Shown here in pieces: positions 49,761 through 59,740 of a stretch of DNA of 64,000 bases. Both the position numbers and the translations under genes were made by a program. The DNA is from Arachis hypogaea (taxonomy: Eukaryota; Streptophyta; Magnoliopsida; Fabales; Fabaceae): NCBI RefSeq assembly GCF_003086295.3, contig NC_092051.1:10780810-10844809 (forward strand), written 5' to 3'. Under the pieces are notes generated by a model. The model was not told where the DNA came from and ran no database searches. It worked only from the letters and a program-made list of their open reading frames with translations. Numbering within the stretch: the stretch's first letter is position 1; every line of letters begins with the position of its first letter.

Positions 49761-49932
49761 GCTTCCCTTTTGTGTTACATGTTTCCCTTTCATGTTACAT
49801 GCTTCCCTTTCATATTACATGCTGTGAGTGAGTTTTGAGAGTAAAATGGTGGGGTTAAGGGTGAAAGGGAGTGAGTTTGTGAAGAGGAAGAATTAGTGAA
49901 GGTTTGGGATTTTATTTAGTAAAAAAAGAAAA

Positions 49933-50200
49933 ATGGTTCGTAATTTTACTTTACCACAAGAACACATTATTAAATATTTGAATCATCTTCAATTGGTGAG
50001 TAATTTTTATTTAAGTTTATGATAAATAAATATTTTTATTTTTATATTCTGTAGTGATATATTTAACTTATAAATTATTTATTATTATTATTATTATTAT
50101 TATGAATAGTAGTTGTGTTTTATCATACCGGCATTATTATTATTATCATGTCTATTATATGAAAAATAGTTGTGTTTTATCATACGGTAGTCATGAGATA

Positions 50201-50250
<50 letters not shown>

Positions 50251-51752
50251 GTTGTTACTGTTATTATAATAATTATTTTTTAAGATAATAATAGTAGTAA
50301 CAATACTATTTAATTACCGTATTATTATTATTATTATTATTAATAATGTTGCCCATAATAGAATATTGTATAATAATTATTATTATTTTCTAATAGTAAA
50401 TAAATATTTATTATTTTTTTAATAATTTATGATTATTATTTAGAATTTAATAATTATTATTTTATTTATTGCAGGCTATCAGGAATTTGTTGCCCAGAAA
50501 ACTCGATTCGCCAGATACTTTTAACGAGGTAGCGGCAGAGGCACTAGCATTAACTGGGTTTCAACATGTTTCGCGAGTAGGCGAAATGAGAGGTCATGCT
50601 GCACTACTGAGTGCCTTGGTGGAACGCTGGAGGCCGGAGACTCACACGTTTCATCTTCCGGTCGGTGAAGTGACAGTGACGTTGGAAGATGTGAGCTATA
50701 TTCTTGGTCTCCCGATTAATGGGGAGGCTGTTACCGGTAGATCAGATAGCAGTCACCAGTTTTTGGTGGAGAACTGCATTGCCTGTTTTGGTCGGGAGCC
50801 CAGTCCAGAAGATCACGTGTTAGAGAAGGTTAATCTCGCATGGGTCCGAAGGTGCAGAGACACTGAGCCTTGTGACACTCAGGAGTCTGTTGAACGGTAC
50901 GTCCGGGTGCACATTTTATGCGTGCTCGGAACAGTAGTGTTTCCGGATAAGTCGACCACTTCATTGAATTCGAAGTTTCTACCGCTACTTCGAGATTTCC
51001 ACCGGATTTCAGAATACAGTTGGGGGCAGCCAGTTTGGCGCACTTATACAGCTCGTTGTGTCGTGCTTCACGATACAACTGTAAAGAGATGGACGGCCCA
51101 CTGATACTGCTTTTTGTTTGGGCGTGGGAGCGTATGCCGCTCCTGGCACCTATACCCCGCGATCAGCTCGGTGACGTCGGTATTCCACTTGCGCGAAGGT
51201 ATTGTTTTTTATTGTTATTGTTGTTGTTGTTATTATTATTGTTATTATTATTATTATTAATTTGTTATTCTTATTAATATTGTTATTGTTTTTTTATGTT
51301 AGGTGGAGCCATTGGCGCCGACATACACGATATATCCGGAGGCCTACTGCGCATTTTAGGCGATGACTCGACGACATGGGAGTTGACGATGTAAGTTGTA
51401 ACCATTAATGTCCAATGTTTTTATTCAGTTAATTTTTCTAATAGGCCTCTTGGTAACTAATGTTTTTATTCAGTTGTTTGATTTGAATGAGTACCCGCAA
51501 GAGGAAGAGGGAGACTTGGGATACGACTTGCAGCACTGGTATGATGTTGGTGGAGCGAGTGCTCCGGGGATGAGTGGCTCCGGTTTGTATGACACTGGTG
51601 GTGCGAGCGTGACAGATTTTGGTGGTCCTGACGTTGGTAGTGGGCTGGATGCCGGTGTGTCTCAGGGTTATCCGTATAACCTACGGACACAGACTGTGCC
51701 TCCGGACAAATACACCCCATCCTTGTATTCGAAGAAGGCGCCGAGGAAGTAG
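49933..51752 (+). pseudogene. Transposon-borne plant mobile domain (PMD) protein, broken
   Basis: Exons 49933-49995, 50475-51198, 51303-51390 and 51474-51752. Exon 1 (MVRNFTLPQEHIIKYL) ends at a GTGAGT donor. Exon 2 holds the PMD core: VERWRPETHTFHLPVGEVTV, LEDVSYILGLPINGEAV and YVRVHILCVLGTVVFPDKS. A run of five G at about 51023-51027 shifts the frame by one before the conserved AASLAHLYSSLCRASRYN block, which continues in the next frame. A TGA lies at about 51363 in exon 3. The final exon gives LFDLNEYP, an EAR-like LxLNE repression motif, and a Gly/Ser-rich tail. The segment normally between exon 3 and the tail seems deleted. Intron 1 is full of ATT repeats. Confidence 0.85.
50081..50460. 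repeat. (ATT)n microsatellites in PMD intron 1
   Basis: ATT runs at about 50081-50105, 50192-50250 and 50322-50343. Matching AAT runs in mirror position at 56028-56064 and 56155-56191 mark the homologous intron of element 2. Confidence 0.9.
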
Positions 51753-52042
51753 TCTGTTGCAGTTGATCTTGTATTCAGTGTTGTATTCAGATTTGTATTT
51801 AGTGTCGTATCTTATATTTAGAAACTTCTGTTCAGTATTATTATTCTGACATATTTAGCTTTGTTCTCGTATAACTCTGTTTGGCTCGAAATGTTTATTC
51901 ACTAAAAAATTAAATAACGAGGTTAAAAGTTTTATTTATTATAAATTGTTAACTAGGTTAAAGTAAATGACGAGGTTACAAAAAAAGGTAGCATATAATT
52001 TTGAAGTAGGTAATAACAAAGTTATATTGAAAAGCTAAACCA

Positions 52043-53259
52043 CTAATGACCTCCAGCGGAGCTTGGACCTGCACGCTGAGGACATCGGCTGCGGCTATGT
52101 CCCTCGCGTCCACATATAGTGCACCGGCAAGGACCACGCATATCACGCGAGTCCATCTCATTCAAGTAGCGGGTTGACTTCGGTCTTCCTTTCGTCGCGC
52201 GCCTCAATGTCCAGTTGGCGATCACCTTTGCTCCTTCGTATCTATCCCACGTAGATGGGTCACCCATTGGAACAAACTCGTCTCTGTACACCTTACAAAT
52301 TTCAGACATCTTGTACACATTGTGCACGTACACTTGCCAATCAAGACGCTGGTTGGCGCAACATGCAAGCACGTGGCGACATGGAAGTCGCTCGACCTGG
52401 AAATGGCCACAGTCGCAGTGTCGTTGCGCAAGGTTAACAGTGTAAATAGTACCATCTTGCATTTCGCGAACCTCAAACATCTCATTGCGCCTGTCGAACC
52501 GGTTGACCACAATGTTTCCTGCACGTCGGAAGCTTTCTTCAACTCTCTTCGTTGCGAATTCTGAATACGTGAATCCGTTGCGAAGACGCTCATGAGCTTC
52601 GGTACTCTTCCGAGTGAACAACTCATTCAACCGATAGAAAGTTGACCGGACAAGTGCAGTCACAGGAAGGTTGCGTGCCATTGTATCTCCTGATCTCCCA
52701 ACAAGCTTTTTTTCGAATCAAGCTAGCTCGGATAAGCCAGTCACACCCTGCACCATACCCCTTGCATTTCGCATAGAATGTCTGCGGCTCAGACTCATAC
52801 ACAGTGTAATCAACTCCTCTAGAATTCGTCTTCACTGTCATTATTATCTTCTTCCCAATCTATATCCCCGAGCTCATCAACATTGATCTCGTCGTCGACC
52901 ATACTCATCCCCGGCTGCTGTTCAAACTCAACGTACAGCTCTATCATCGGCACGTGAGATCGGGTTTGTTGATAAATATACAACATCTGCTGCATACTGG
53001 CATCGTCAGTGATGGGCATTATTTGAAACTGTATTAAGCCACCAAATACTTGCACAGGACTTCTGTATAAAAGATTGCTCACCATTTTCAAAATGTGACT
53101 TTGAATGTTATTACAAAGACCATTTTGCAACTCGACAAAACCCATGGTACATGGAATGGCAAATGACAATGGACATTCACAAACAAAAGTGACTCCTTCA
53201 TGTGTGTTTGTTACAACCTCACCGTTATAATATACTTGCAAGTTTGCAACACCTTCCAT
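52043..53259 (-). pseudogene. mudrA-type transposase with two internal deletions
   Basis: The start ATG is at 53257-53259, matching the start of the copy at 54301. The N-terminal part (FVCECPLSFAIPCTMGF, NVDELGDIDWEEDNNDSEDEF) reaches a TAG at 52819-52821, where a deletion joins it to the DYTVYESEPQTFYAKCKGYG zinc-binding region in another frame. A second junction near 52675 joins that to NLPVTALVR, a region that lies after the catalytic core. The C-terminal part is intact: SWIM finger CDCGHFQVERLPCRH and zinc knuckle CTICGREGHSRSRC. The DDE catalytic domain is therefore missing, so the protein could bind DNA at most. Compared with the copy at 54301-55927, the first deletion removes about 370 bp. 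Confidence 0.9.
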
Positions 53260-53386
53260 AACTTCAGCCTTAACTAACTCTATTTTTTTGACACAGTTAT
53301 CTTCCAAAAAAACACCTCTCTAAGGACTTTATGCAAGAAAAAATAAGAGGAGAAGTGAAGATGAAGATGAACATCACCGGACTTCA

Positions 53387-53394
53387 TATTTATA
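53387..53394 (-). promoter_or_regulatory. TATA box of the element 1 mudrA gene
   Basis: TATAAATA on the minus strand, 128 bp before the ATG at 53259, just inside the palindrome array. Confidence 0.7.
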
Positions 53395-53419
53395 GGCAAA
53401 CTTGTGGATTTAAATATTA

Positions 53420-53655
53420 TTTTGTGTACAAAACGCAACCTGCGTTTTGGGGCTTCCAATAAAAATTTTCTGACCCTAACAAAACGCAACCTGCGTTTTG
53501 TGGGCTTCAAAATTTTTTTTCTTTTTCTAACATAGTAAAACGCAACTTGCGTTTAGTATTGAAAAAAAAAAAAAAGAAAAACCAAAACATAAGCTACGTT
53601 TGGTATATTTTAAAATTCAAAAAAAATAAATAAACACAAAACGTAAGTTACGTTT
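53420..53655. repeat. Palindrome array, AAACGCA..TGCGTTT class, right end of element 1
   Basis: Palindromes at about 53428, 53480, 53534, 53584 and 53635, spaced 50-52 bp. The first two are near perfect: CAAAACGCA, 2-4 bp, TGCGTTTTG. The spacing is strikingly regular. Confidence 0.92.
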
Positions 53656-53884
53656 TGTCACTGACCCATAGCAGTGCAATATTTTGCTATGCCTCCATTT
53701 CATGGTGTTACTCCATGAACTTCTCCATTTGCCAAAAAATGAGCCTCAATTTCTAGCAATAATTGATTTGCGATAGAAAAAAGTCTACAATATGTGGCTG
53801 ATTTTTTGTTATGGAAAAAAAAAATTGGTGTTGATCAATAAAATGGATATGTGGACAAAATATTTTTTACTATGGTGTGAGCAG

Positions 53885-54130
53885 TAAAACGTAACTTACG
53901 CTTTACTTTTGTCTTTAATTTTTTTTTTTGCTCACGAAACTAAACAAACGCAGCCCGCGTTTTTTTTTTTTTTGCAAGGTTTTCAATTTTTTTATTTTAT
54001 TTTAGTCCAAATGCAGTCTATGTTTAATGGTGGGCATATTTTTTTTTTGAAATAACAAAATGCAGCTTGCGTTTTGTATTTGGTGTCAGCTTTTTTTTAA
54101 AAGATGTAAAACATAGGCTACGTTTTATAA
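53885..54130. repeat. Palindrome array, same class, left end of element 2
   Basis: Palindromes at about 53886, 53945, 54009, 54055 and 54108, more decayed than in the neighbouring array (for example AAACATAGGCTACGTTT). The 225 bp between the two arrays, 53660-53884, holds no recognised feature. Confidence 0.88.
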
Positions 54131-54157
54131 AAAAATATTTTAATCAAGAGTCCTGCT

Positions 54158-54165
54158 TATAAATA
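54158..54165 (+). promoter_or_regulatory. TATA box of the element 2 mudrA gene
   Basis: TATAAATA, 143 bp before the ATG at 54301, matching the position of the box in element 1. Confidence 0.7.
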
Positions 54166-54300
54166 CGAAGCAAGACTCGTTCAACTTGCTTCACTCTACT
54201 TCTACTCATCCTATTCTTTTTTCTTACACATATGTCGTAGTTCTTAGTTTTTTTTGCAGTTAGATTTTTTAAAAAAGTTGGATTAAGTGAGGTTGAAGTT

Positions 54301-55927
54301 ATGGAAAATATTGCAAATTTGCGAGTGTATTATAATGATGAGGTTATACCAAACACACATGAAGGAGCGACTTTTGTTTGTGAATGTCCGTTGTCATTTA
54401 TTATTCCATGTACCATGAGTTTTATAGAATTGCAAAATGGGCTTTGTAATAACATTCAAAGCCACATTTCGAAAATGGGGAGTAATATTTTATACAGGAA
54501 TCCTATACAAGTATTTGGTGGGCTGATACACTTTCAAATAATGCCCATCACTGACGATGCCAGTATGCAACAGATGTTATGTATTTATCAACAAACCCGA
54601 TTTTACGTGCCGATTAGGGGTGCACATGGGTCGGGTGAAGCCGAGTTTGATGTGATCCAGACTCGACCCGAAATATACATCGGGTCTATTTATTAGACCC
54701 GAACCCGACCCTAGACCCGATGAAACTAATACACTTTCGGGCCACAATTATACCGGGTGAAAACCGGGCCGTTAACATTACATTATGTTGATACCTTCTT
54801 GTAAGCTAGCATGTAAAAATATCCAAATTTTCAAGACTCCAACTATTATTTAACATGGTAAAATTCACTTAGAAAAATATAACAAGAACCAACCCTTCTT
54901 TAAAATTAAAGCATAATCACAACCAATACTAAAGCAAAACCACAATCAATACTAATATTGTCTAATAATACCAAATATTTAAATCAATACAAATAACACA
55001 ATATTATGCATTAGTCTAAAGTCTTATGCATTCTAAACATAAAACATTAACTTATAGTCTTATACTGACTAATAAAATAAAATATTAAGGTTTAAAATAC
55101 TTAAATTCCACATAAGAATAGTCATGATCCATCACTAATAATACAAAATATTAATTGTGTATGATGACCGGGCCACCGGGCCGATTTCGGGTGACCCGAG
55201 CTATGGCCCGGACCCGACCCGAAATAATGACCGGGTCTATTTTTGAGACCCTTACCTGGCCCTTAAACCCGATGAAATCACACCAAATTAGCCCCTAAAG
55301 TGTTCGGGACCGGGCCGGACCTTCGGGCCGGGCCAGGTTTGTGCACCCCTAGTGCCGATGATAAAGCTATGCGTTGAGTTCGAACAGCAGTCGGGGTTGG
55401 GCGCGGTTGGCGAGGAGGTCAATGTTGATGAACTCGGGGATATAGATTGGGAGGAAGATAATAATGACAGTGAAGAGGAGTTCGAAGCCAACTATGAAGT
55501 CAATGACGAAAACGATGATAGAGACTTGGCAGGCAATCCAATGGTGCAAAATGAAGCGGATGCGATTGTAAGCCAGCACCCGTTTGGTGTTCCATTTTTT
55601 TTGCGGTTCTAGATCTCGAAGCCATGCATGCCCCGAAATTTCCTGAGTATGCGAATATGGGTATGTTATGATTATTAATTCAAGTTACCTACACTGTTTA
55701 TTTTATTTGCCTTGTTTGACTGATGGTGGTGTGCATGTTGTAGGTGAAGACAACGCTGCGATGGAAGATTGTGAATTTAGTGTCGGAATGGAATTTGGTT
55801 CAAGAGAATCGGTGATATCTGGAATCAAAAGCTACACTATCTCTAGAGAAGTTGATTACACCGTGTATGAGTTTGAGCCGCAGACATTCTCTGCGAAATA
55901 CAAGGATTATGGTGCAGGTTGTGATTG
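54301..55927 (+). pseudogene. mudrA 5' fragment interrupted by a hAT insertion
   Basis: Starts MENIANLRVYYNDEVIP and follows the element 1 copy closely (FVCECPLSFIIPCTMSF, LYRNPIQVFGGLIHFQIMP). It is split at 54615-55351 by a hAT element; the frame resumes with MIKLCVEFEQQ, the acidic DELGDIDWEEDNNDSEEEF, and NEADAIVSQHPFGVPF. A probable intron (about 55663-55740) separates this from FSVGMEFGSRESVI and DYTVYEFEPQTFSAK. A stop (TGA) follows GAGCD at 55927, and homology ends near 55980. Everything beyond the first zinc-binding domain, including the DDE core, is absent. Confidence 0.88.
54615..55351. mobile_element. Non-autonomous hAT element, 737 bp, inside mudrA
   Basis: Terminal inverted repeats TAGGGGTGCACA are perfect over 12 bp. 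The element is flanked by an exact 8-bp duplication, GTGCCGAT (54607-54614 and 55352-55359). Subterminal regions consist of ACCCGA/TCGGGT repeats on both sides, the core is AT-rich and noncoding. Removing it restores the continuity seen in the element 1 copy, so it is younger than the duplication. Confidence 0.97.
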
Positions 55928-56027
55928 ACTTATCCGAACTAACTTGATTCAAAAGAAATTGAAAAATCATAAGATACAATGACAAACACACGTGCACCAT
56001 AGACACGATTATTATTTATTATTAGAA

Positions 56028-56066
<39 letters not shown>

Positions 56067-56155
56067 TTATTATTATTGTTCTCTACAGTATTTACAAAAT
56101 TAACAATATAGTAATCATCATAACATTTTTTTTCCTCGAGACTTGATCTTAGTAC

Positions 56156-56191
<36 letters not shown>
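56028..56191. repeat. (AAT)n microsatellites in the element 2 remnant intron
   Basis: Two AAT runs (56028-56064, 56155-56191) in reverse orientation to the ATT runs at 50.1-50.3 kb. Confidence 0.9.
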
Positions 56192-56194
<3 letters not shown>

Positions 56195-56274
56195 CGAAAA
56201 TAACAATACAAATACGTAACATAAAAATAAATATATTTATTTACTAATCATAAAATTAAAAAAAAAATTTCTTA

Positions 56275-56338
56275 CTCATCGAAGATGATCCATATATTCA
56301 ATAATGTGTTATTTAGGTTTAGTAAAATTACGAACCAT
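56275..56338 (-). pseudogene. PMD gene exon 1 remnant of element 2
   Basis: The minus strand from the ATG at 56336-56338 reads MVRNFTKPK, then TAA, then HIIEYMDHL, matching exon 1 of the PMD gene at 49933. It has a premature stop and a small deletion that destroys the GT of the splice donor. It shows that element 2 had the same two-gene plan. Confidence 0.85.
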
Positions 56339-56514
56339 TTTTTCTTTTTTCACCGTATACTTCTTCTTCTCCCACACTTGCTTCTTCACCTTTGCTTCTT
56401 CAATTTTTTCACTCTTATTTTTTTACTCTCATTTCACTCTTGGTTCACCACTACTTCCCCTATCTACGTTTTGGTTTTGGCTTTTATAAACAGATTTACC
56501 ACCCTAGAGTAGCT

Positions 56515-56735
56515 GCCAAACGCAACCGGCGCTTTGTCCTGCATGGCTGACAAATGCAACCTGCATTTTGCCTTCTCCAATACTGGTCAACAACTGCTCC
56601 TGTCTGCATGCAGGGGACACAGGGCCACATTTCGTCACTTGGTTGCCCTGGCCTGCCAAACGCAGGCTGTGTTTGCATCATGCTACACTTTCTTGGTCTT
56701 CGTCCCAGCCAAAAATGTAATATGCGTTTTGTGGT
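56515..56735. repeat. Palindrome array, AAACGCA..TGCGTTT class, right end of element 2
   Basis: Palindromes at about 56516-56538, 56550-56570, 56655-56676 and 56709-56731. Arms are decayed mostly at CG positions, for example CAAATGCAACCTGCATTTTG. Confidence 0.88.
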
Positions 56736-56772
56736 CTCTGACAATGCCAACTCCACATTTATGCATAACACA

Positions 56773-58398
56773 CATGGTTGTCAAACTCGCGAATTAACTC
56801 GTAAACTCGTACGAGTTTAGGTAGTAGAATCGAGTTAACTCGGACACAAACTCATTTCTGGGTAGACTCGGGTAGACTCGGACAGAATCGGTCAAACTCG
56901 TGAGTTTGAGGGCGAGTCAGCGAGTTTGATTTGGGAGCCCATTTTCGCCAAAACGGCGTCGTTTTGGACCAAAAAAGAAAAGAAAAAGGGAAAGGGCTTC
57001 GTTCATGTAAGGAAACCCTAATCCCAAACGGCCAAACCACGCTAACACACAGAACAGAGAAACACTCTCTTCTCCAAGACTCCAAGCTCTCACTCTCTTC
57101 TCCAAGCCCATCGTGCCGCCATCCACCGTTGTCTGCACCACCACACCGGAGGCTGGACGGATCCCACGCCATCTTCTTCCTCGTGGTGCAGCGCTGCCAC
57201 CGTCGTTCATGTCCACTCCTCAATCCTCACTTCGTCGGTGAAGCTGAAGGCTGACGGCGACGCTGAAGGTTCTTTGACGCTTCACAGCACTTCTGTTCTT
57301 CCCATCGTTCCTCACCTTTGGTCTGCGTTCCTCGCCCTCTGTTCTGCACTTCTTTGGTTCTGCCTGAGCTTCCTTCTCCAAGGTAATTTTTTTCCCAAAT
57401 TTAAATATCAATAATTTTGGTTCTGCCTAAGCTTCCATCGGTTCTGCCATTTTGATTCTAACTTCTGATATTAATAGTTTAATTTTTTTTAGTTTAAATT
57501 TTGGTCATCTGGTGTGATGAATGATGAAATTGGTTATTGAAATTTGATGGAAAAAAATTAAACATGCTTTAATAAGTTAATAATGTATCAAAAATTAAAC
57601 TGATGCTTGAATAGTTTAATTAGTGTTAGATACTTAGACTGTTAGTTACTTAATTAGTTATTTTTTGTTGAAGAATTTGAATATCTGAAACTGAAATATT
57701 GAAACTCTGAAATGTTAGGGTTAGTTTAGTTTGTTTTTAATAGTTGCTTCTTGTAATTTGTAGTTGTTACTTGTTAGTGTTGCTGTGTTGGTTATGAATT
57801 TATCAACTTTGATAGTGGACTAGTGGATAACTTGGCAATTGAATCCTGAAATCTGAATTTGTTATTTATCATTTATTCATTTTATCAATTTTGATAACTT
57901 TGCAACTGAATCTGAATGTTGATTAGGGACAAAAATACAAAATGTCTTATGAAGATGGTGAAGGTGATGATGTTGATGCCATAGAAGATGAAGATGTTGG
58001 AGGATTTCAGTTTTAGTCTTTTACTTTATTAGAACATTTAATTGTTACTTTGTTATTTTTTTTTTTTTTTTTGGTTGTGTTATATGAAGTTTTGATTGTG
58101 TGATTGTGTGTTTTATGTTGAACTAGATGCATATTTGTGATTTGTGAAGGATTTGAATGTGTGATCTAGAGTACTTGTTATAATTGTAGTATTATGTTAA
58201 TTTATTATATTTTTTTATGTTAAAATTGTTAAGTTTGAGTGTCTATATTTGAGTAAATATATATATTATACATGATATATATATTTTTTATAAAAAATTT
58301 ATAACAGGTAAACTCGTACGAGTCTACGAGTCGAGTTTACAAGTCGAGTCTAGGTCAGCTCCACGAGTTTACCTAGACTCGCGAGTTTGACAACCTTG
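56773..58398. mobile_element. hAT element, 1626 bp, internally deleted
   Basis: Ends share GGTTGTCAAACTCGCGA as inverted repeats after CAT or CAA, and the flanks carry the exact 8-bp duplication ATAACACA (56765-56772 and 58399-58406). The left part has repeated CTCGGGTAGACTCG-like motifs and AAACGGCGTCGTTTT, then a CT-rich leader-like zone (57000-57380) ending at a donor-like GGTAAT. Near 57942 a short frame MSYEDGEGDDVDAIEDEDVG follows, resembling the acidic end of a transposase. The central transposase is missing. Several GC-rich open frames at 56850-57250 do not look like proteins. Confidence 0.93.
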
Positions 58399-58599
58399 AT
58401 AACACACCATGCATCCACTTTTCAGCATTTTACCATTTTTTTTTATCCATTTACAAATTAATTTCTGACAATATGCGTGTGTATATGACCAAAAAAAATT
58501 GTGAAGAATTACATTAAGAGTTCTTGAATCAGGTTCATTTTTTTGGATATGTTCCGAAAAAATCGTACTATTCAATTTCTTTGTTAAAATAATTAAGCC

Positions 58600-58725
58600 C
58601 ACTAATCGGACGGTTCGATTTGTATGGGAGGAAGAATTTGAATTTTGACATAGCTAATCAGACCGTTCGATTTTTATATATATTTAATTTTTTTATTTTG
58701 CAAAAATCAAATCAGACTGTCTGAT
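58600..58725. repeat. Palindrome array, AATCGGA..TCCGATT class
   Basis: Three palindromes: CTAATCGGACGGTTCGATTT near 58604, AATCAGACCGTTCGATTT near 58652 and AATCAGACTGTCTGATT near 58710. This is the class also present at 15.2 kb, and it lies immediately outside element 2. Confidence 0.6.
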
Positions 58726-58761
58726 TTGATTATTATATATTTTATTTAAATTCATCAATAC

Positions 58762-59138
58762 GTTTTGGGTTAAAATCAAAATCGTTCTCGACTTTTTTTT
58801 ATTAATATCATTATCAACGTTACAAAAAGTTATAAAATCATCTTTTTTCTAATTCTTGAACCAAAACACCCTTTATCATCATCATCCCCTTCACCTTCCT
58901 CACTCAACTGTTTACCTTCCCACCACTTTCATCACATTCATTGCCATCTACATTACCACAGTTCCATTTGTTGTTGTCACTGGTTCATTAGAGAGAGAAA
59001 AGCATTGCGAACAAAGGAAGAGGGTTGGGTCGCTGTTGTTATTAGGTCGCCATCACCGCTGGTTCATCAGAGAAAGATGGAAAAAAAGAGAGAGAGTGAA
59101 CCAACGCGAACAGAGAGAGGGAAGGGTTGTTGTGGTTC

Positions 59139-59180
<42 letters not shown>

Positions 59181-59479
59181 ACGAACAGAAGGAGGGGTTG
59201 CTGTTGTTGGATTGCCGCTGTTGCGGGTTGCCGCTACTGTCGTGGCGCACTTTCTTGCCAGTGACACCTTCTTCTCGCTGGCAATGTAGGTGTCAATGGA
59301 TGTGGTGGAAGTGATGGAGGAGAGATGATAATAAAAAATATTTTGGTCCTAAAATTAGATAAAGAATTATTTTATAACATTTTATAACGTTGATGATAAT
59401 ATTAATAAAAAAAAGGATCAGAAACGATTTTGATTTTAATAAAAAATACTGAAGACAAATAAAATACTTAACCCAAAAA
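58762..59479. mobile_element. Element with about 100-bp inverted ends
   Basis: Left TTTTGGGTTAAAATC... and right ...CTTAACCCAAAA are inverted, and the next sequence (TTATTAATATCATTATCAACG and its counterpart at 59385-59410) also pairs. The centre has a CT/GA-rich stretch with (GA)19 at 59141-59177. No transposase; target duplication not resolved. Confidence 0.7.
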
Positions 59480-59740
59480 ATAATTATTTACCTTAACAAA
59501 CTTTTCTTCAATAGATAGGACTTCAAATTTAAAAACACCAATAGTATGATTATTTTTACAATTTTGGCACGAGACAATGAATTAGATTAACCATTAATTT
59601 TTTCTTAAGAAAAAAATTTCTACCACATGACAATTATTTTTTTTTCATACAATACAAACAAAAACAAGTTATTTGGAAAAAAAAACCTTTAGTCTTTTAC
59701 TAAAACAAGTTCATAAGAAAATACGCACATGATATAAAAA
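59480..59740. other. Intergenic, nothing recognised
   Basis: AT-rich spacer. Confidence 0.5.

Larger units (their letters stand above)
49440..53660. mobile_element. Mutator-like element 1, carrying PMD and mudrA genes
   Basis: From left to right: terminal palindrome array (49487-49760), PMD gene on the plus strand (49933-51752), mudrA remnant on the minus strand (52043-53259), terminal palindrome array (53420-53655). Both genes read inward from their end and each has a TATA box at the inner edge of the array. This repeats the convergent mudrA/mudrB plan of maize MuDR, with a PMD gene in the mudrB place. Outer limits are approximate. No target duplication was found, as expected if it adjoins element 2. 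Confidence 0.8.
53880..58410. mobile_element. Mutator-like element 2, inverted relative to element 1
   Basis: From left to right: palindrome array, mudrA 5' part on the plus strand, a large internal deletion with junction near 55980, AAT-rich intron 1 and exon 1 of the PMD gene on the minus strand (56338 downward), palindrome array (56515-56735), then a terminus that matches the reverse complement of the left end of element 1 (both run CTGA.. to ..CACCATG) once the nested hAT element at 56773-58398 is removed. It is a deletion derivative with two hAT insertions. Confidence 0.78.

Noticed and set aside
49440..49793. 117-codon minus-strand frame through the left palindrome array
   Set aside because: It reads through repeated AAACGCA palindromes (recurring KR.LRF-type peptides), which is a property of the array, not of a gene.
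53420..54130. Regularly spaced repeats reminiscent of a CRISPR array
   Set aside because: The repeats are palindromic, diverged, in a plant nuclear context, lack unique uniform spacers and cas genes, and coincide with transposon ends.
56852..57254. Several overlapping GC-rich frames on both strands
   Set aside because: They lie inside the hAT element's leader-like zone, overlap one another, and show no conserved motif.
58856..59314. 152-codon frame with RERERER and basic segments
   Set aside because: Driven by the GA microsatellite within the inverted-end element; no homology recognised.
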